This document shows positions 51,092 through 59,349 of a DNA stretch of 64,000 bases, in pieces. Position 1 is the first letter of the stretch; the number at the start of each line of letters is the position of its first letter. The notes beneath the pieces are model-generated. The model saw only the letters and a list, made by a program, of their open reading frames with translations. It did not search any database and was not told where the DNA came from. Location of the stretch: NCBI RefSeq assembly GCF_040250305.1, contig NZ_CP158190.1, forward strand, positions 2,760,001 to 2,824,000. The letters are read 5' to 3'. The position numbers and the translations under genes were made by a program. Source of the DNA: Peribacillus frigoritolerans (GTDB taxonomy: Bacteria > Bacillota > Bacilli > Bacillales > DSM-1321).

Positions 51092-51696
51092 GGTTCATAC
51101 CCTCCCTCGTTTATATATTCCGAATTTTTTTATATTAAAGGTATAAATGCTAGAATACACTCACATGCAGAAAAAGACATACCGGGTGTCTTCGGCAAAG
51201 ATCTATTCGATTTCATTTTATATCGAACTGTCCAATGCATCTTTCAGGGCACTTATATTAACGGCCTGCTTTCCCACGAACTATAATGATTCCGTACTTA
51301 AAGTCTAGTTCAAATGTAATTATTATGGGAGCTCATACATTTTTAGCTACCATACCTTGCTTGCCTGCAATTAAATATGTGTTCATAATTTGGTCTCCTC
51401 TGTTTTAACTAATATAAACTTACACAAAAGGCCATGAATCATGGTGATTTGCTGTCACCGAAATGACAACATAAGCACAAATTATTGATTGAATTTTGCG
51501 ATAATTACTGACCGACTTCATTACTTCGTTTCGTAACCAATCACAGTTTAAATAGATTATCTTATAATAGTGATGGTGCTTATGCTAAGCTATATAAAGC
51601 TAATATTGAATGACCTTTCATTTTGTATTTTATAACATCTTTAATATATCATATAACATACAAACAATACCTATCAAGACGCGGAGGGCTATATAT
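51092..51696. other. Regulatory/intergenic stretch with minor coding debris
   Basis: About 600 bp. The minus strand carries a 17-codon frame with a good ribosome site (GAGGAGA, ATG at about 51383, MNTYLIAGKQGMVAKNV) and further pieces that look like a decayed gene (ALKDALDSS, EIFAEDTR). A TATATAAA-type -10 for the MaoC gene lies near 51110. Confidence 0.4.
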
Positions 51697-52248
51697 ATGG
51701 AAAAAAAAACTTTATCAATTCAAATTGGTCAACGATTACGTTTTTATCGCCAACAACGTCAATTATCCTTGGACGACCTTGCTGGACTGACTGGTGTTAG
51801 TAAACCTATGCTAGGACAAATTGAACGGGGCAGCTCAAATCCAACTGTGGCTATACTGTGGAAAATAGCTGCTGGACTACAAATTCCATTCGGTTCATTT
51901 CTTGTAAGAAATCCTTCTATTAAAATTCTTCGAGAAGAGGAACAACCAAAGTTTCAAGAATATAACGATCTTTTTGAAGCTCATAATACATTTGCCTCAC
52001 CAGGTGTGCCGTTTGAAACATATCGTATTCGCCTGCTACCAGGTTGTACACATTTGTCCTCTCCTATAGAAGGACTAAAATCAATAACAGTACATTCTGG
52101 CACTTTAACCATAGAAATAGGCGGGGAAATTTGCACCTTACAGAAAGGAGATGCCATCTCTTTCTCTCCTGATACTAATCAGGTATATCAAAATCTAGGT
52201 GATGAAGTGTGTGAATGTAATCAGGTAGTCTTTTATACCATCCACTGA
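51697..52248 (+). CDS. XRE-family regulator with cupin domain
   Basis: A 183-residue regulator: N-terminal lambda-type helix-turn-helix (IGQRLRFYRQQRQLSLDDLA, GVSKPMLGQIERGSSNPTVA) and C-terminal cupin (LKSITVHSGTLTIEIGGEIC, LQKGDAISFSPD). This architecture (MerR-independent, SutR/PuuR-like) usually responds to a small metabolite and represses a nearby catabolic gene. The target is not apparent here. The start is ATG at 51697 after GCGGAGGGCTATAT; an upstream open frame lacks a ribosome site. Confidence 0.85.
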   Translation: MEKKTLSIQIGQRLRFYRQQRQLSLDDLAGLTGVSKPMLGQIERGSSNPTVAILWKIAAGLQIPFGSFLVRNPSIKILREEEQPKFQEYNDLFEAHNTFASPGVPFETYRIRLLPGCTHLSSPIEGLKSITVHSGTLTIEIGGEICTLQKGDAISFSPDTNQVYQNLGDEVCECNQVVFYTIH

Positions 52249-52497
52249 ATGATAAATAGAGTAACTTATACATACATTGAAATAAATTTTGAGGATTGTG
52301 GATGTAAACATCTTGTGAATAGGAATACAATAGTATTTAGTTTTTACGAGAAATTATTAATGCAAGATCATCTAACCCTTACTCCCACTTCCTTTGAGAA
52401 GTTACCTTTTTAACTCAACAATAATAACGTTATGTAAACAATAGATATTTGATAAAGAGAATCTTATTTTCCCTTTGTCAAATATTCCCCCAATCAA

Positions 52498-53469
52498 TTA
52501 ATGAATATAAAAACTGGCATCATTAATGATCTCTATGTCTTTGTGACTTTTCAGCTCATCCATCAACTGGAAAAGTGCTCCATCCTTCTGTTTTGCTTCA
52601 ATCATGCAATCCAGCTGTGGTAAGCTTCCCTTTATTTGTTGTAAAAATTCCATGAACATTCCAGTATCCACAAAATCAGCATGTGCTCGAAATTCTTTAT
52701 CGGACCTTGGACTTGAAATATGCATTTTAGGGGGTAGCTTGGAATTACTCCAGGTATTCAATATTCGGTCCCAATGATCTTTCCAATCTTCACTTGGTAA
52801 CTGATGTGCGAGGTAATGATGATAATCAAAAACCATTGGTATGCCTAATTTTTCACACAAATAAAGGGTTTCCGACAACGTATAGGTAGTATCATCATTC
52901 TCAAGAATGACCATTCTTTGAATCGATTCCGGAATCAAACCCCAATTATGGATAAACTGCTCTAATGCCTGTACATGCTCGCCATAACCGCCGCCAACAT
53001 GCAAAACACAGCGGTGCTCGGGATCCACCCCCATTTTTTTCAATAAAGTATAGTGCATCCTTAATGTTTTTAAGGATGTCTTCAGTATATCGATATTTGA
53101 ACTATTCAAGATGACAAAATGGTCTGGATGAAAATCTATCCTCATTTTTGGGTGATTCTTTATGAATGTTTTTAATTTAGCCAGTTCTTCTGAAATAGGA
53201 TCTATGTAATCCCATTCTGGAATTTCTGGATGATTGGCTAAAGGGATAAGTTTTGAAGAAAGCCTAAAGAACTGAATATCATTTGCTTCGTTATGAATCA
53301 GTAAACGCCAGCAATTATGAAGATTGGATATTGAAATGCGTTCAAGCTTCCTTATCGCTGCATCTCTGTCCTTAATTTTTGAAAACTGCGCAAAAGTCAT
53401 CGTTTGGGATGGTGAACAGTTTGGCACATGATTACTCATGGCTACATAACCGAGGCGGATTAATGTCAA
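52498..53469 (-). CDS. uvsE: UV-damage endonuclease (UvsE/UVDE)
   Basis: A 323-residue TIM-barrel endonuclease that nicks DNA 5' of UV photoproducts. Family marks are IRLGYVAMSNHV at the N-terminus, RISISNLHNCWRLLIHNEAN, MRIDFHPDHFVILNSS (metal ligands), HVGGGYGEHVQALEQF, LENDDTTYTLSETLYLCEKL, VFDYHHYLAHQL and IEAKQKDGALFQLM. The start is TTG at 53469 after AAAGGAG, in agreement with the shorter family N-terminus; a GTG six codons upstream overlaps the ribosome site. It stands alone. In spore formers it adds to spore DNA repair. Confidence 0.92.
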   Translation of the reverse strand: MTLIRLGYVAMSNHVPNCSPSQTMTFAQFSKIKDRDAAIRKLERISISNLHNCWRLLIHNEANDIQFFRLSSKLIPLANHPEIPEWDYIDPISEELAKLKTFIKNHPKMRIDFHPDHFVILNSSNIDILKTSLKTLRMHYTLLKKMGVDPEHRCVLHVGGGYGEHVQALEQFIHNWGLIPESIQRMVILENDDTTYTLSETLYLCEKLGIPMVFDYHHYLAHQLPSEDWKDHWDRILNTWSNSKLPPKMHISSPRSDKEFRAHADFVDTGMFMEFLQQIKGSLPQLDCMIEAKQKDGALFQLMDELKSHKDIEIINDASFYIH

Positions 53470-53555
53470 AGTGATAGCTCCTTTCACGTTGAATGTTTAA
53501 TGGAAGTATTCCCCTATGTGACCAATATTATATATGTGAAAGAATCCATCAATAC

Positions 53556-53601
53556 AAAAAAATGGCCTTTTCCGAATGAATACCGGGCAAAAACCATTTT
53601 T
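53556..53601 (-). terminator. Probable terminator after the PCYCGC gene
   Basis: On the minus strand AAAAATGG pairs with CCATTTTT (plus TTTT / AAAA with a small bulge) and is followed by TTTTTTT, about 40 bp past the stop. Confidence 0.6.
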
Positions 53602-53643
53602 CTAAATTATTATTTTTAAGCTAGAATTTCATAATTTTTTTAC

Positions 53644-54147
53644 TTACACTTCGGGGGTAGGAGTTGGTTTGGCATATCCGCTTTTATATTTTTCATCGAC
53701 TTTATTCCGGATCTCTTTGACGCTCATACCGTCATTCAGGTCCAATATGGATTGCGCAGCAATTTCCAAGCAAACTCCGCATCTTGTCCCGTGGTCATCC
53801 CAAACCACTTCACCATTTTTTTTATTCTCATGGATAAAACAATCATAATTATTTTTATGGTTAGCTGACTCTCCGCAACCGCAGTAACAAGGTATTTTTT
53901 CTAGTAAATCTTTATTTTGCGCAACAGCTAAATAGATTGTCTTCATATCCTCTGGTTTTTCAGCTAAGAAATCCGGTGCTATTTCCTTACTGCTGGTCTC
54001 CTCCTGAAGATCTCCGGATGCCGTATGCTCTGAATGGCTTTCATGACCGCTTTCTTTTTGTAAAACACTTTCCTCTTCACTTGAACAGCCTGAGAGTATT
54101 AAAGAAGAACAGATCCCCAAAGTGACGGTCAATAATTTTAACTTCAT
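53644..54147 (-). CDS. PCYCGC-motif lipoprotein
   Basis: A 167-residue exported lipoprotein. The lipobox is LILSGC with the cysteine at about residue 21. After an acidic, His-rich linker (HESHSEHTASGD) comes the named motif PCYCGCG near residue 92, and more cysteines follow (YDCFIHENKK, RCGVCLEIAAQSI). Six cysteines and the His-rich part suggest binding of copper or another metal, or redox chemistry, at the outer face of the membrane. Function is unknown. It lies alone, with ATG at 54147 after AAGGAG. Confidence 0.78.
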   Translation of the reverse strand: MKLKLLTVTLGICSSLILSGCSSEEESVLQKESGHESHSEHTASGDLQEETSSKEIAPDFLAEKPEDMKTIYLAVAQNKDLLEKIPCYCGCGESANHKNNYDCFIHENKKNGEVVWDDHGTRCGVCLEIAAQSILDLNDGMSVKEIRNKVDEKYKSGYAKPTPTPEV

Positions 54148-54342
54148 TTATACACTCCTTGAACTTTTTTTATACTCCCATTTTATGGTACGAAAGGTAT
54201 TTCTACAAGCATTAGGTTCCAAAATTTTAAGGATTAATGACAAGTATCCATGCTACATAGACTAAATTGCCATTCTGGTACGACTCCGTACATAATTTTA
54301 AAGTATTTACCACACTTTAAGATAAAAGAATGAGGTGATACT

Positions 54343-54570
54343 GTGATAAGAGCGCTACCATCATTGTTAATTTTGTTAGGCACGTATTTACTTATTATAC
54401 TCCTCGACAACCTACAGGGCTTGAATATATGGCACTCTTTCTATAGCATTAAACAATATTTGATAGTAGGACGTGGAGAAGATTACTTTCTGCTCTTGTT
54501 ATATACCATAATTTTTTTATATTTGTTTATATCCTCAGCGATCAAAAACCGGCAGCCTCCCTCTTCATGA
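54343..54570 (+). CDS. Small membrane protein (75 residues) convergent with ger operon
   Basis: A short protein with two hydrophobic segments (LPSLLILLGTYLLIILLDNL and FLLLLYTIIFLYLFISSAI), separated by a polar loop (GLNIWHSFYSIKQY). GTG start at 54343 follows GAGGTGATACT at a proper distance. It overlaps the GerB-like stop by 6 bp on the opposite strand. The family was not recognised; small membrane proteins near ger operons exist (GerD/GerF-associated types), but this is not shown here. Confidence 0.55.
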   Translation: MIRALPSLLILLGTYLLIILLDNLQGLNIWHSFYSIKQYLIVGRGEDYFLLLLYTIIFLYLFISSAIKNRQPPSS

Positions 54571-55668
54571 AGCAGCTGGTTTAATTTTTTGTTTTATATA
54601 TGCGGTTATCAATAACAAAATGGGGATTCCAATGAGTAAAGGAAGATGTAAAAGGTAAGGGACGACTTTTAACCCTTCATTTATATGAGCCTGATAGCTA
54701 GGAGCAATCATTATCGAAGAGAAGAAAATAACACCGCCAACCAGATAAATGAATATAGGTGATGGTTTCATTTGAAATAAGTCCCCTGCGCCAATAATGG
54801 CACAAAAGAAAAAGATCGAAATTTTAATGAAGCCTAAAATGATCATTAAAACAAGTATAAAGGTATCCAGTCTTTCAATAAAATCAGCGATATTAATATA
54901 ACTCACGGCTGTTAGAGCTGGGAAATTAGACCTTAATACCGCCTCGGGACCTAATACAGACAAGAGAATGATCGAATTAAGAGTTAATGAAATCCCACCT
55001 ATAATTATCGCAAAAAAGCCCACTTTAACGGCAGAACTCTTTTTATTCAAGTACGGAAGAATCATCGTAAACGTAATCAATTCTCCAAAAGGCACGGTGA
55101 TACTTGTAGGAATCAACTCTTTCCATACCATTCCCCATCCGTTGCCTAATACAGGCTGAAGGTTTTCCAACTTTGTATATCCTCCTAATACAAACATAAA
55201 ATTTAAAATCAAAAGGGTCACGATAATAATGGCAAAGCATAAGCATGCAACACGTGCAAATGCTTCCAATCCTAGATGAACTCCATAAATTAAAACAAGT
55301 ATCATGCATATCCCCAGCGTTATAATGGAAGTGCGTCTATAAGTGGAGCTAATTAATAATTCTTCAAAATCGCGTAATACTCTTGAAGCAAGATAAACAA
55401 AATAGATGATATAGGAAAAACTCAATACGCTGCCGATATATTTACCCCAAATTTTCCGGACATAGCCGGTCATCGGTATGTCCGGATATTTTTTGAATAA
55501 TGAAATATACACGAAATACAGTAAACATCCGAAAAGGGTTGATAAAAGGTTAACAATCCAGACATCCTGCTTGGCACCCTTTCCTATTATAAGCAGTAGA
55601 TTACTGCCAAACATAAAAATGATCATCATACAAAATAACTGAAATCCATCAATTTTTATTTTAGGCAA
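54565..55668 (-). CDS. Spore germination permease (GerAB family)
   Basis: A 367-residue integral membrane protein of the APC-superfamily germination permeases (ten predicted membrane segments). Family stretches are IDGFQLFCMMIIFMFGSNLL and KKYPDIPMTGYVRKIWGKYI near the start, FARVACLCFAIIIVTLLILN and the middle YLNKKSSAVKVGFFAIII. It is the B subunit of the nutrient receptor of the spore inner membrane. It is last in the ger operon, 23 bp after the C subunit. The order A-C-B is the same as in gerK of B. subtilis. The germinant cannot be predicted. Confidence 0.9.
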   Translation of the reverse strand: MPKIKIDGFQLFCMMIIFMFGSNLLLIIGKGAKQDVWIVNLLSTLFGCLLYFVYISLFKKYPDIPMTGYVRKIWGKYIGSVLSFSYIIYFVYLASRVLRDFEELLISSTYRRTSIITLGICMILVLIYGVHLGLEAFARVACLCFAIIIVTLLILNFMFVLGGYTKLENLQPVLGNGWGMVWKELIPTSITVPFGELITFTMILPYLNKKSSAVKVGFFAIIIGGISLTLNSIILLSVLGPEAVLRSNFPALTAVSYINIADFIERLDTFILVLMIILGFIKISIFFFCAIIGAGDLFQMKPSPIFIYLVGGVIFFSSIMIAPSYQAHINEGLKVVPYLLHLPLLIGIPILLLITAYIKQKIKPAAS

Positions 55669-55691
55669 TGCATCCTCACCTCCCCATTCAT

Positions 55692-56882
55692 TTATTTCGG
55701 TTCATAAGGTTCCATTAGCAATCCGGAATTGATAATCTCTACATGAACCTTCAATGATATCTGCGCATCTGAATATAGGTTATCCCAATTCTTTTTGTTT
55801 TGGCGCCAATAAACGGGATTTGTTCGAGACAGGGCATCACCAAAACCAAAAATATCTGACTTTTCTTTTTGAGTGATGCCAATCGTCTTTTTAATTTGCT
55901 TTTTTAATTCATTTTCCATCTTTTTTTCGAATTTTTTTAACACTCTCGGATCACTTAAATTAAGCTCACATGATGTTTCCAACAGTTCTCCCATCACGTT
56001 GATATCAGTATGAATGACAGGTTTTTCATGATGGATTTCGGTTAACATTTTACTTTTCACACCGATTGTGTTGATTGTTACATTTCCTCTTTCACAAGGT
56101 AACACAACGGGGGTATTTTTCACTTTCGATGTAACGAATTGAGCGGATCGGGCCGTTTCTCCATCCAACCATCTCACCAATTTGCCTTTTCTGAAAATGG
56201 CTAATCCTTTAACCTTAATAGTAGTCGGGTTCGTCGTCTCTAAATTTCCTGTTTGCTTCCCCTTCTGGGAAGCATTGCTTATACTGATTCCCGGAAGTGA
56301 TACATCTTTGCCTTCACTCAACAGTGAAGCAATGATTTCATAAGCTAACACCTCACTAGATGATCCATACAACTTTTGATTATTTTGTGTTGTACTGATG
56401 ATATTTTTACCTGGAGTAATCTCAAGAGGTTCAATTACTCCAAGTACATCCATCGCAGTCTTCCCGCGCGCAATAAAGATCGGGATACTTACCCGCGAAT
56501 ATTTACCTCTATCTAGACCATCGAATATTAAATCCAAATCATTTCGAGCTAACTTCTCGCCAATAATAATGAGCGAGAGATGTGTTGTATTATTTTCCCT
56601 CGGAATAACGGAAGCTGACTTACCTAAAGCCTCCAAAAGCGTTTTTCCTGTTATTGTATAGTTGATGACAGCGAGACCTTGTCCTCCTGTTGTGTTGGTT
56701 TGGGATAGGCCGCTAGGATTTATGACTTGATATGTTACTCGGTACGGTTGTTTTGGATCGTCATTTTGGTCAACTCCCATAGCAATTATGACACCTAGCT
56801 CGTTTAATTCCCGGTAATTCGAACAACCTGAAATCAATAAACAAAACGCTGCAATCCATAAAAGTGAAATATTAATTTTCAT
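55692..56882 (-). CDS. Germination receptor lipoprotein (GerAC family)
   Basis: A 396-residue lipoprotein of the germinant receptor, C subunit. The lipobox is LLISGC with the Cys at about 20. GerAC marks are NYRELNELGVIIAMGVDQND, PYRVTYQVINPSGL, the NTTHLSLIIIGEKLA region and the C-terminal YWRQNKKNWDNLYSDAQISL and VEIINSGLL. It lies 30 bp after the A subunit and 23 bp before the B subunit. It is expected to be lipidated and placed in the spore inner membrane. Confidence 0.9.
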   Translation of the reverse strand: MKINISLLWIAAFCLLISGCSNYRELNELGVIIAMGVDQNDDPKQPYRVTYQVINPSGLSQTNTTGGQGLAVINYTITGKTLLEALGKSASVIPRENNTTHLSLIIIGEKLARNDLDLIFDGLDRGKYSRVSIPIFIARGKTAMDVLGVIEPLEITPGKNIISTTQNNQKLYGSSSEVLAYEIIASLLSEGKDVSLPGISISNASQKGKQTGNLETTNPTTIKVKGLAIFRKGKLVRWLDGETARSAQFVTSKVKNTPVVLPCERGNVTINTIGVKSKMLTEIHHEKPVIHTDINVMGELLETSCELNLSDPRVLKKFEKKMENELKKQIKKTIGITQKEKSDIFGFGDALSRTNPVYWRQNKKNWDNLYSDAQISLKVHVEIINSGLLMEPYEPK

Positions 56883-56912
56883 TTTTCATCCTCATTCTTT
56901 TTTAAACGAGTT

Positions 56913-58400
56913 TTATTTGTTTGTAGGTTTTTTCATTAGTGACTGTATGGGAAAACGAAAAAAACCATCTTTTTGCTCTTTGAAACGAAATGGAGCAAAT
57001 GGGGCAAAATAGGGAACACCAAAAGACCTCAGGCTGCTCATATGAAGCCAGATACATAGAGTGAAAAGCAATATGCCATATAAGCCTATAAAAGCCGAAA
57101 TAAAAATCAACATAAATCGAATTCCACGAGTAACATTGACTAGACTGGTATTTGGCAGTGTAAAACTGCTGATTGCAGAGATGGCTACAATGATGACAAC
57201 TGCCGCTCCCACAAATCCCGCTTCAACAGCTGCCTGCCCTAAAATAAGTGCACCTACAATTGATACGGCTGGTCCGATCGCCCTTGGCATTCGAATTCCC
57301 GCCTCGCGTAAAATCTCGAAGGCCATTTCCATGACCAGTATTTCGACAATCGCTGGAAAAGGAACATTTTCTCTTTGAGCCATTAAACTGACAAGTAAAG
57401 TAGTAGGAATAAGCCCCTGGTGATGAGTAATTAGTGCCAAATATATAGCGGATGCATACATCGATAGAAAAAAGGCTCCAAATCTTAACATCCTTAAAAA
57501 AGAGCTGATATATTGATTTTGATAATAGTCCTCCGGGGATTGAAAAAATTGAGAAAAAATCGCCGGGACGATTAAAACAAATGGAGTTCCTTGGATAATG
57601 ATGGCGACTCGACCTTCCAATAAATTTCCAACTACCGCATCAGGACGTTCTGTATTCAAAAGAAGCGGAAAAATCGTAGTTGAATCATCCCGGATTAATT
57701 CCTCAATGTAATTCGATTCAAGAACCCCATCAATATCAATGCCCTTTACTCGTTCTTTGACTTCCTTCACAATACTCTCATCCGCGATTCCCTGAATGTA
57801 CATGATTCCAATATCCGTTTGAGTGACGTTTCCGACTTTCAAGCTCTCTAAGCGTACATTAGGATTTTGAATCCTAGCACGAATTAAAGACGTATTGGTT
57901 CTTAAATTTTCAGTAAAACTATCTTTTGGTCCTCTTATGACCGTTTGACTTGTCGGCTCAGTTATCGCACGGGATGGCTGACTTTTCGTACTGGCGATGA
58001 ATGCTTTTGTACTGCCATTCAACAATACAACCGTATCTCCTGTCAAAACCGCTGATACGAATTCCTGCCAACTTTCTTTAACGGTTAATTGGGATACCGT
58101 TAGAATATGACTTGCTCGTTCTTCTATCTCTGTCGATATTTGTTTATTTTCTTTGAACCAATCTATTAATGGTTCAACTATGTTTTCATTAATGATGTTA
58201 GCATCAGCCAAACCGTCAAGGTGGATTACAGCTGCCTGTACCGATTTTTCGTGTGGAGACTCAATCATTCGAACAGACAAATCTGAACTGTTCCCGAGCT
58301 CGTTCTCCAATCTTTTTACATTTTCATTTACCTCGCAGGATAAGGTGCCATTGGTTGTAGATTTTTCTTTAGCTCTTTTCAGAGAACGTCCTATTCGCAC
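56913..58400 (-). CDS. Germination receptor protein (GerAA family)
   Basis: A 495-residue A subunit of a spore nutrient receptor. The N-terminal soluble half (about 1-290) ends with AIIIQGTPFVLIVPAIFSQF, then five to six membrane segments with FGAFFLSMYASAIYLALITHH, MAQRENVPFPAIVEILVMEM, AFEILREAGIRMPRAIG and GQAAVEAGFVGAAVVI, all typical of the family. It starts with GTG at 58400 after AAGGGGCGGAAAA, heads the operon, and is probably made in the forespore; no clear sigma-G promoter was identified by eye. The C-terminal tail is short. Confidence 0.92.
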   Translation of the reverse strand: MRIGRSLKRAKEKSTTNGTLSCEVNENVKRLENELGNSSDLSVRMIESPHEKSVQAAVIHLDGLADANIINENIVEPLIDWFKENKQISTEIEERASHILTVSQLTVKESWQEFVSAVLTGDTVVLLNGSTKAFIASTKSQPSRAITEPTSQTVIRGPKDSFTENLRTNTSLIRARIQNPNVRLESLKVGNVTQTDIGIMYIQGIADESIVKEVKERVKGIDIDGVLESNYIEELIRDDSTTIFPLLLNTERPDAVVGNLLEGRVAIIIQGTPFVLIVPAIFSQFFQSPEDYYQNQYISSFLRMLRFGAFFLSMYASAIYLALITHHQGLIPTTLLVSLMAQRENVPFPAIVEILVMEMAFEILREAGIRMPRAIGPAVSIVGALILGQAAVEAGFVGAAVVIIVAISAISSFTLPNTSLVNVTRGIRFMLIFISAFIGLYGILLFTLCIWLHMSSLRSFGVPYFAPFAPFRFKEQKDGFFRFPIQSLMKKPTNK

Positions 58401-58533
58401 TTTTCCGCCCCTTACTGATTAAGTGTGTGTATATGTTCGTTTCACTGATGATTGATTTTATTATTTGTATCTAATTTAAATATATGTAATAAAAGGATGG
58501 TGAGAAAAATTTTGATATCACTTCCCATCAAAA

Positions 58534-58570
58534 AAAGCCGATGTTTCCTTATAAGGGAATCATCGGCTTT
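58534..58570 (-). terminator. Terminator hairpin, AAGCCGAT type (copy 2)
   Basis: On the minus strand AAAGCCGATG and CATCGGCTTT form the stem with an inner TTCC / GGAA part, followed by TTTTTTG. It ends the fdhF-DUF1641 transcript about 90 bp past its stop. Its sequence is largely the same as the hairpin at 37063-37102. Confidence 0.85.
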
Positions 58571-58659
58571 AATATTTTGGTGGAATTATTCACATCACTC
58601 AAGTCAAAGTCATTTTCGCAGACGATTTTACGTCATTTCAATAATATTAACGAGCTACT

Positions 58660-59349
58660 TTATTTCTTACCTTTAGATAAGGTTAGCGGAATGGTTACGA
58701 GCGAAACTCCTGCAGCGATCCAAAACCAGCTGGTGTTTCGTTTTTTTTCGCTTCCGCTTTTACTGGGTATACTCGATCCGTATGATTTTCTGGAGGTCGG
58801 CCGTTCTATGTCCGCTGTTTCATTCGCCCTATGCAAATGCTGATTCTCTGGTAATTGGGTGGTTCTTTCTAAATCGCTTGTATCTTCTCCCATTCCTTTA
58901 AGAAAGGTCATCAGAAAAGTCATAGCTTGTTTGACTTCTTGGTCATTCAAGGAACGCAGCAATGCTAGGTAGCTTGGCTTTTCCGGCATTTTATTAGACT
59001 CTGCCACACGGGCAATCCCTGAATTAACCTTGAGGATAAGCGGTTCAAGCTGCTGAACATTAAGTGTACCTAACGTGCCAAGTATGAGAAGCAGATTTTT
59101 TAGCATATTTGCCGTTTCTGGGGTGTCTGCTGTCTTGACAAGAATGTTCAGCACTTTGTCCCCTTCCTGCAACAAGCTGTTAACCATTGATAAAATCCCA
59201 CGATCCTGCATGCCCTTCATGACTTCAAACGTTTCTTTAATCACTTCTTTATTTTCCAAAAGGGTACGCTCGATATCCTCGAGTTCAATTCTTCTTCTTT
59301 CTTCATCGCTAATGGAGATTCGATTGATCACTTTTGTCGCTTTAGCCAC
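58660..59349 (-). CDS. DUF1641 protein, formate dehydrogenase partner
   Basis: A 229-residue protein of the DUF1641 family, whose members sit next to FdhF-type formate dehydrogenases in Bacillus (YrhD/YjgD). The family part is about residues 60-140 (MLKNLLLILGTLGTLNVQQL and LRSLNDQEVKQAMTFLMTFL). Compared with the usual 160-190 residues it has a long polar linker and one C-terminal membrane segment (SWFWIAAGVSLVTIPLTLS), which could tether the enzyme to the membrane. It overlaps fdhF by 8 bp, so translation is probably coupled. Its role is unproven. Confidence 0.85.
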   Translation of the reverse strand: MAKATKVINRISISDEERRRIELEDIERTLLENKEVIKETFEVMKGMQDRGILSMVNSLLQEGDKVLNILVKTADTPETANMLKNLLLILGTLGTLNVQQLEPLILKVNSGIARVAESNKMPEKPSYLALLRSLNDQEVKQAMTFLMTFLKGMGEDTSDLERTTQLPENQHLHRANETADIERPTSRKSYGSSIPSKSGSEKKRNTSWFWIAAGVSLVTIPLTLSKGKK

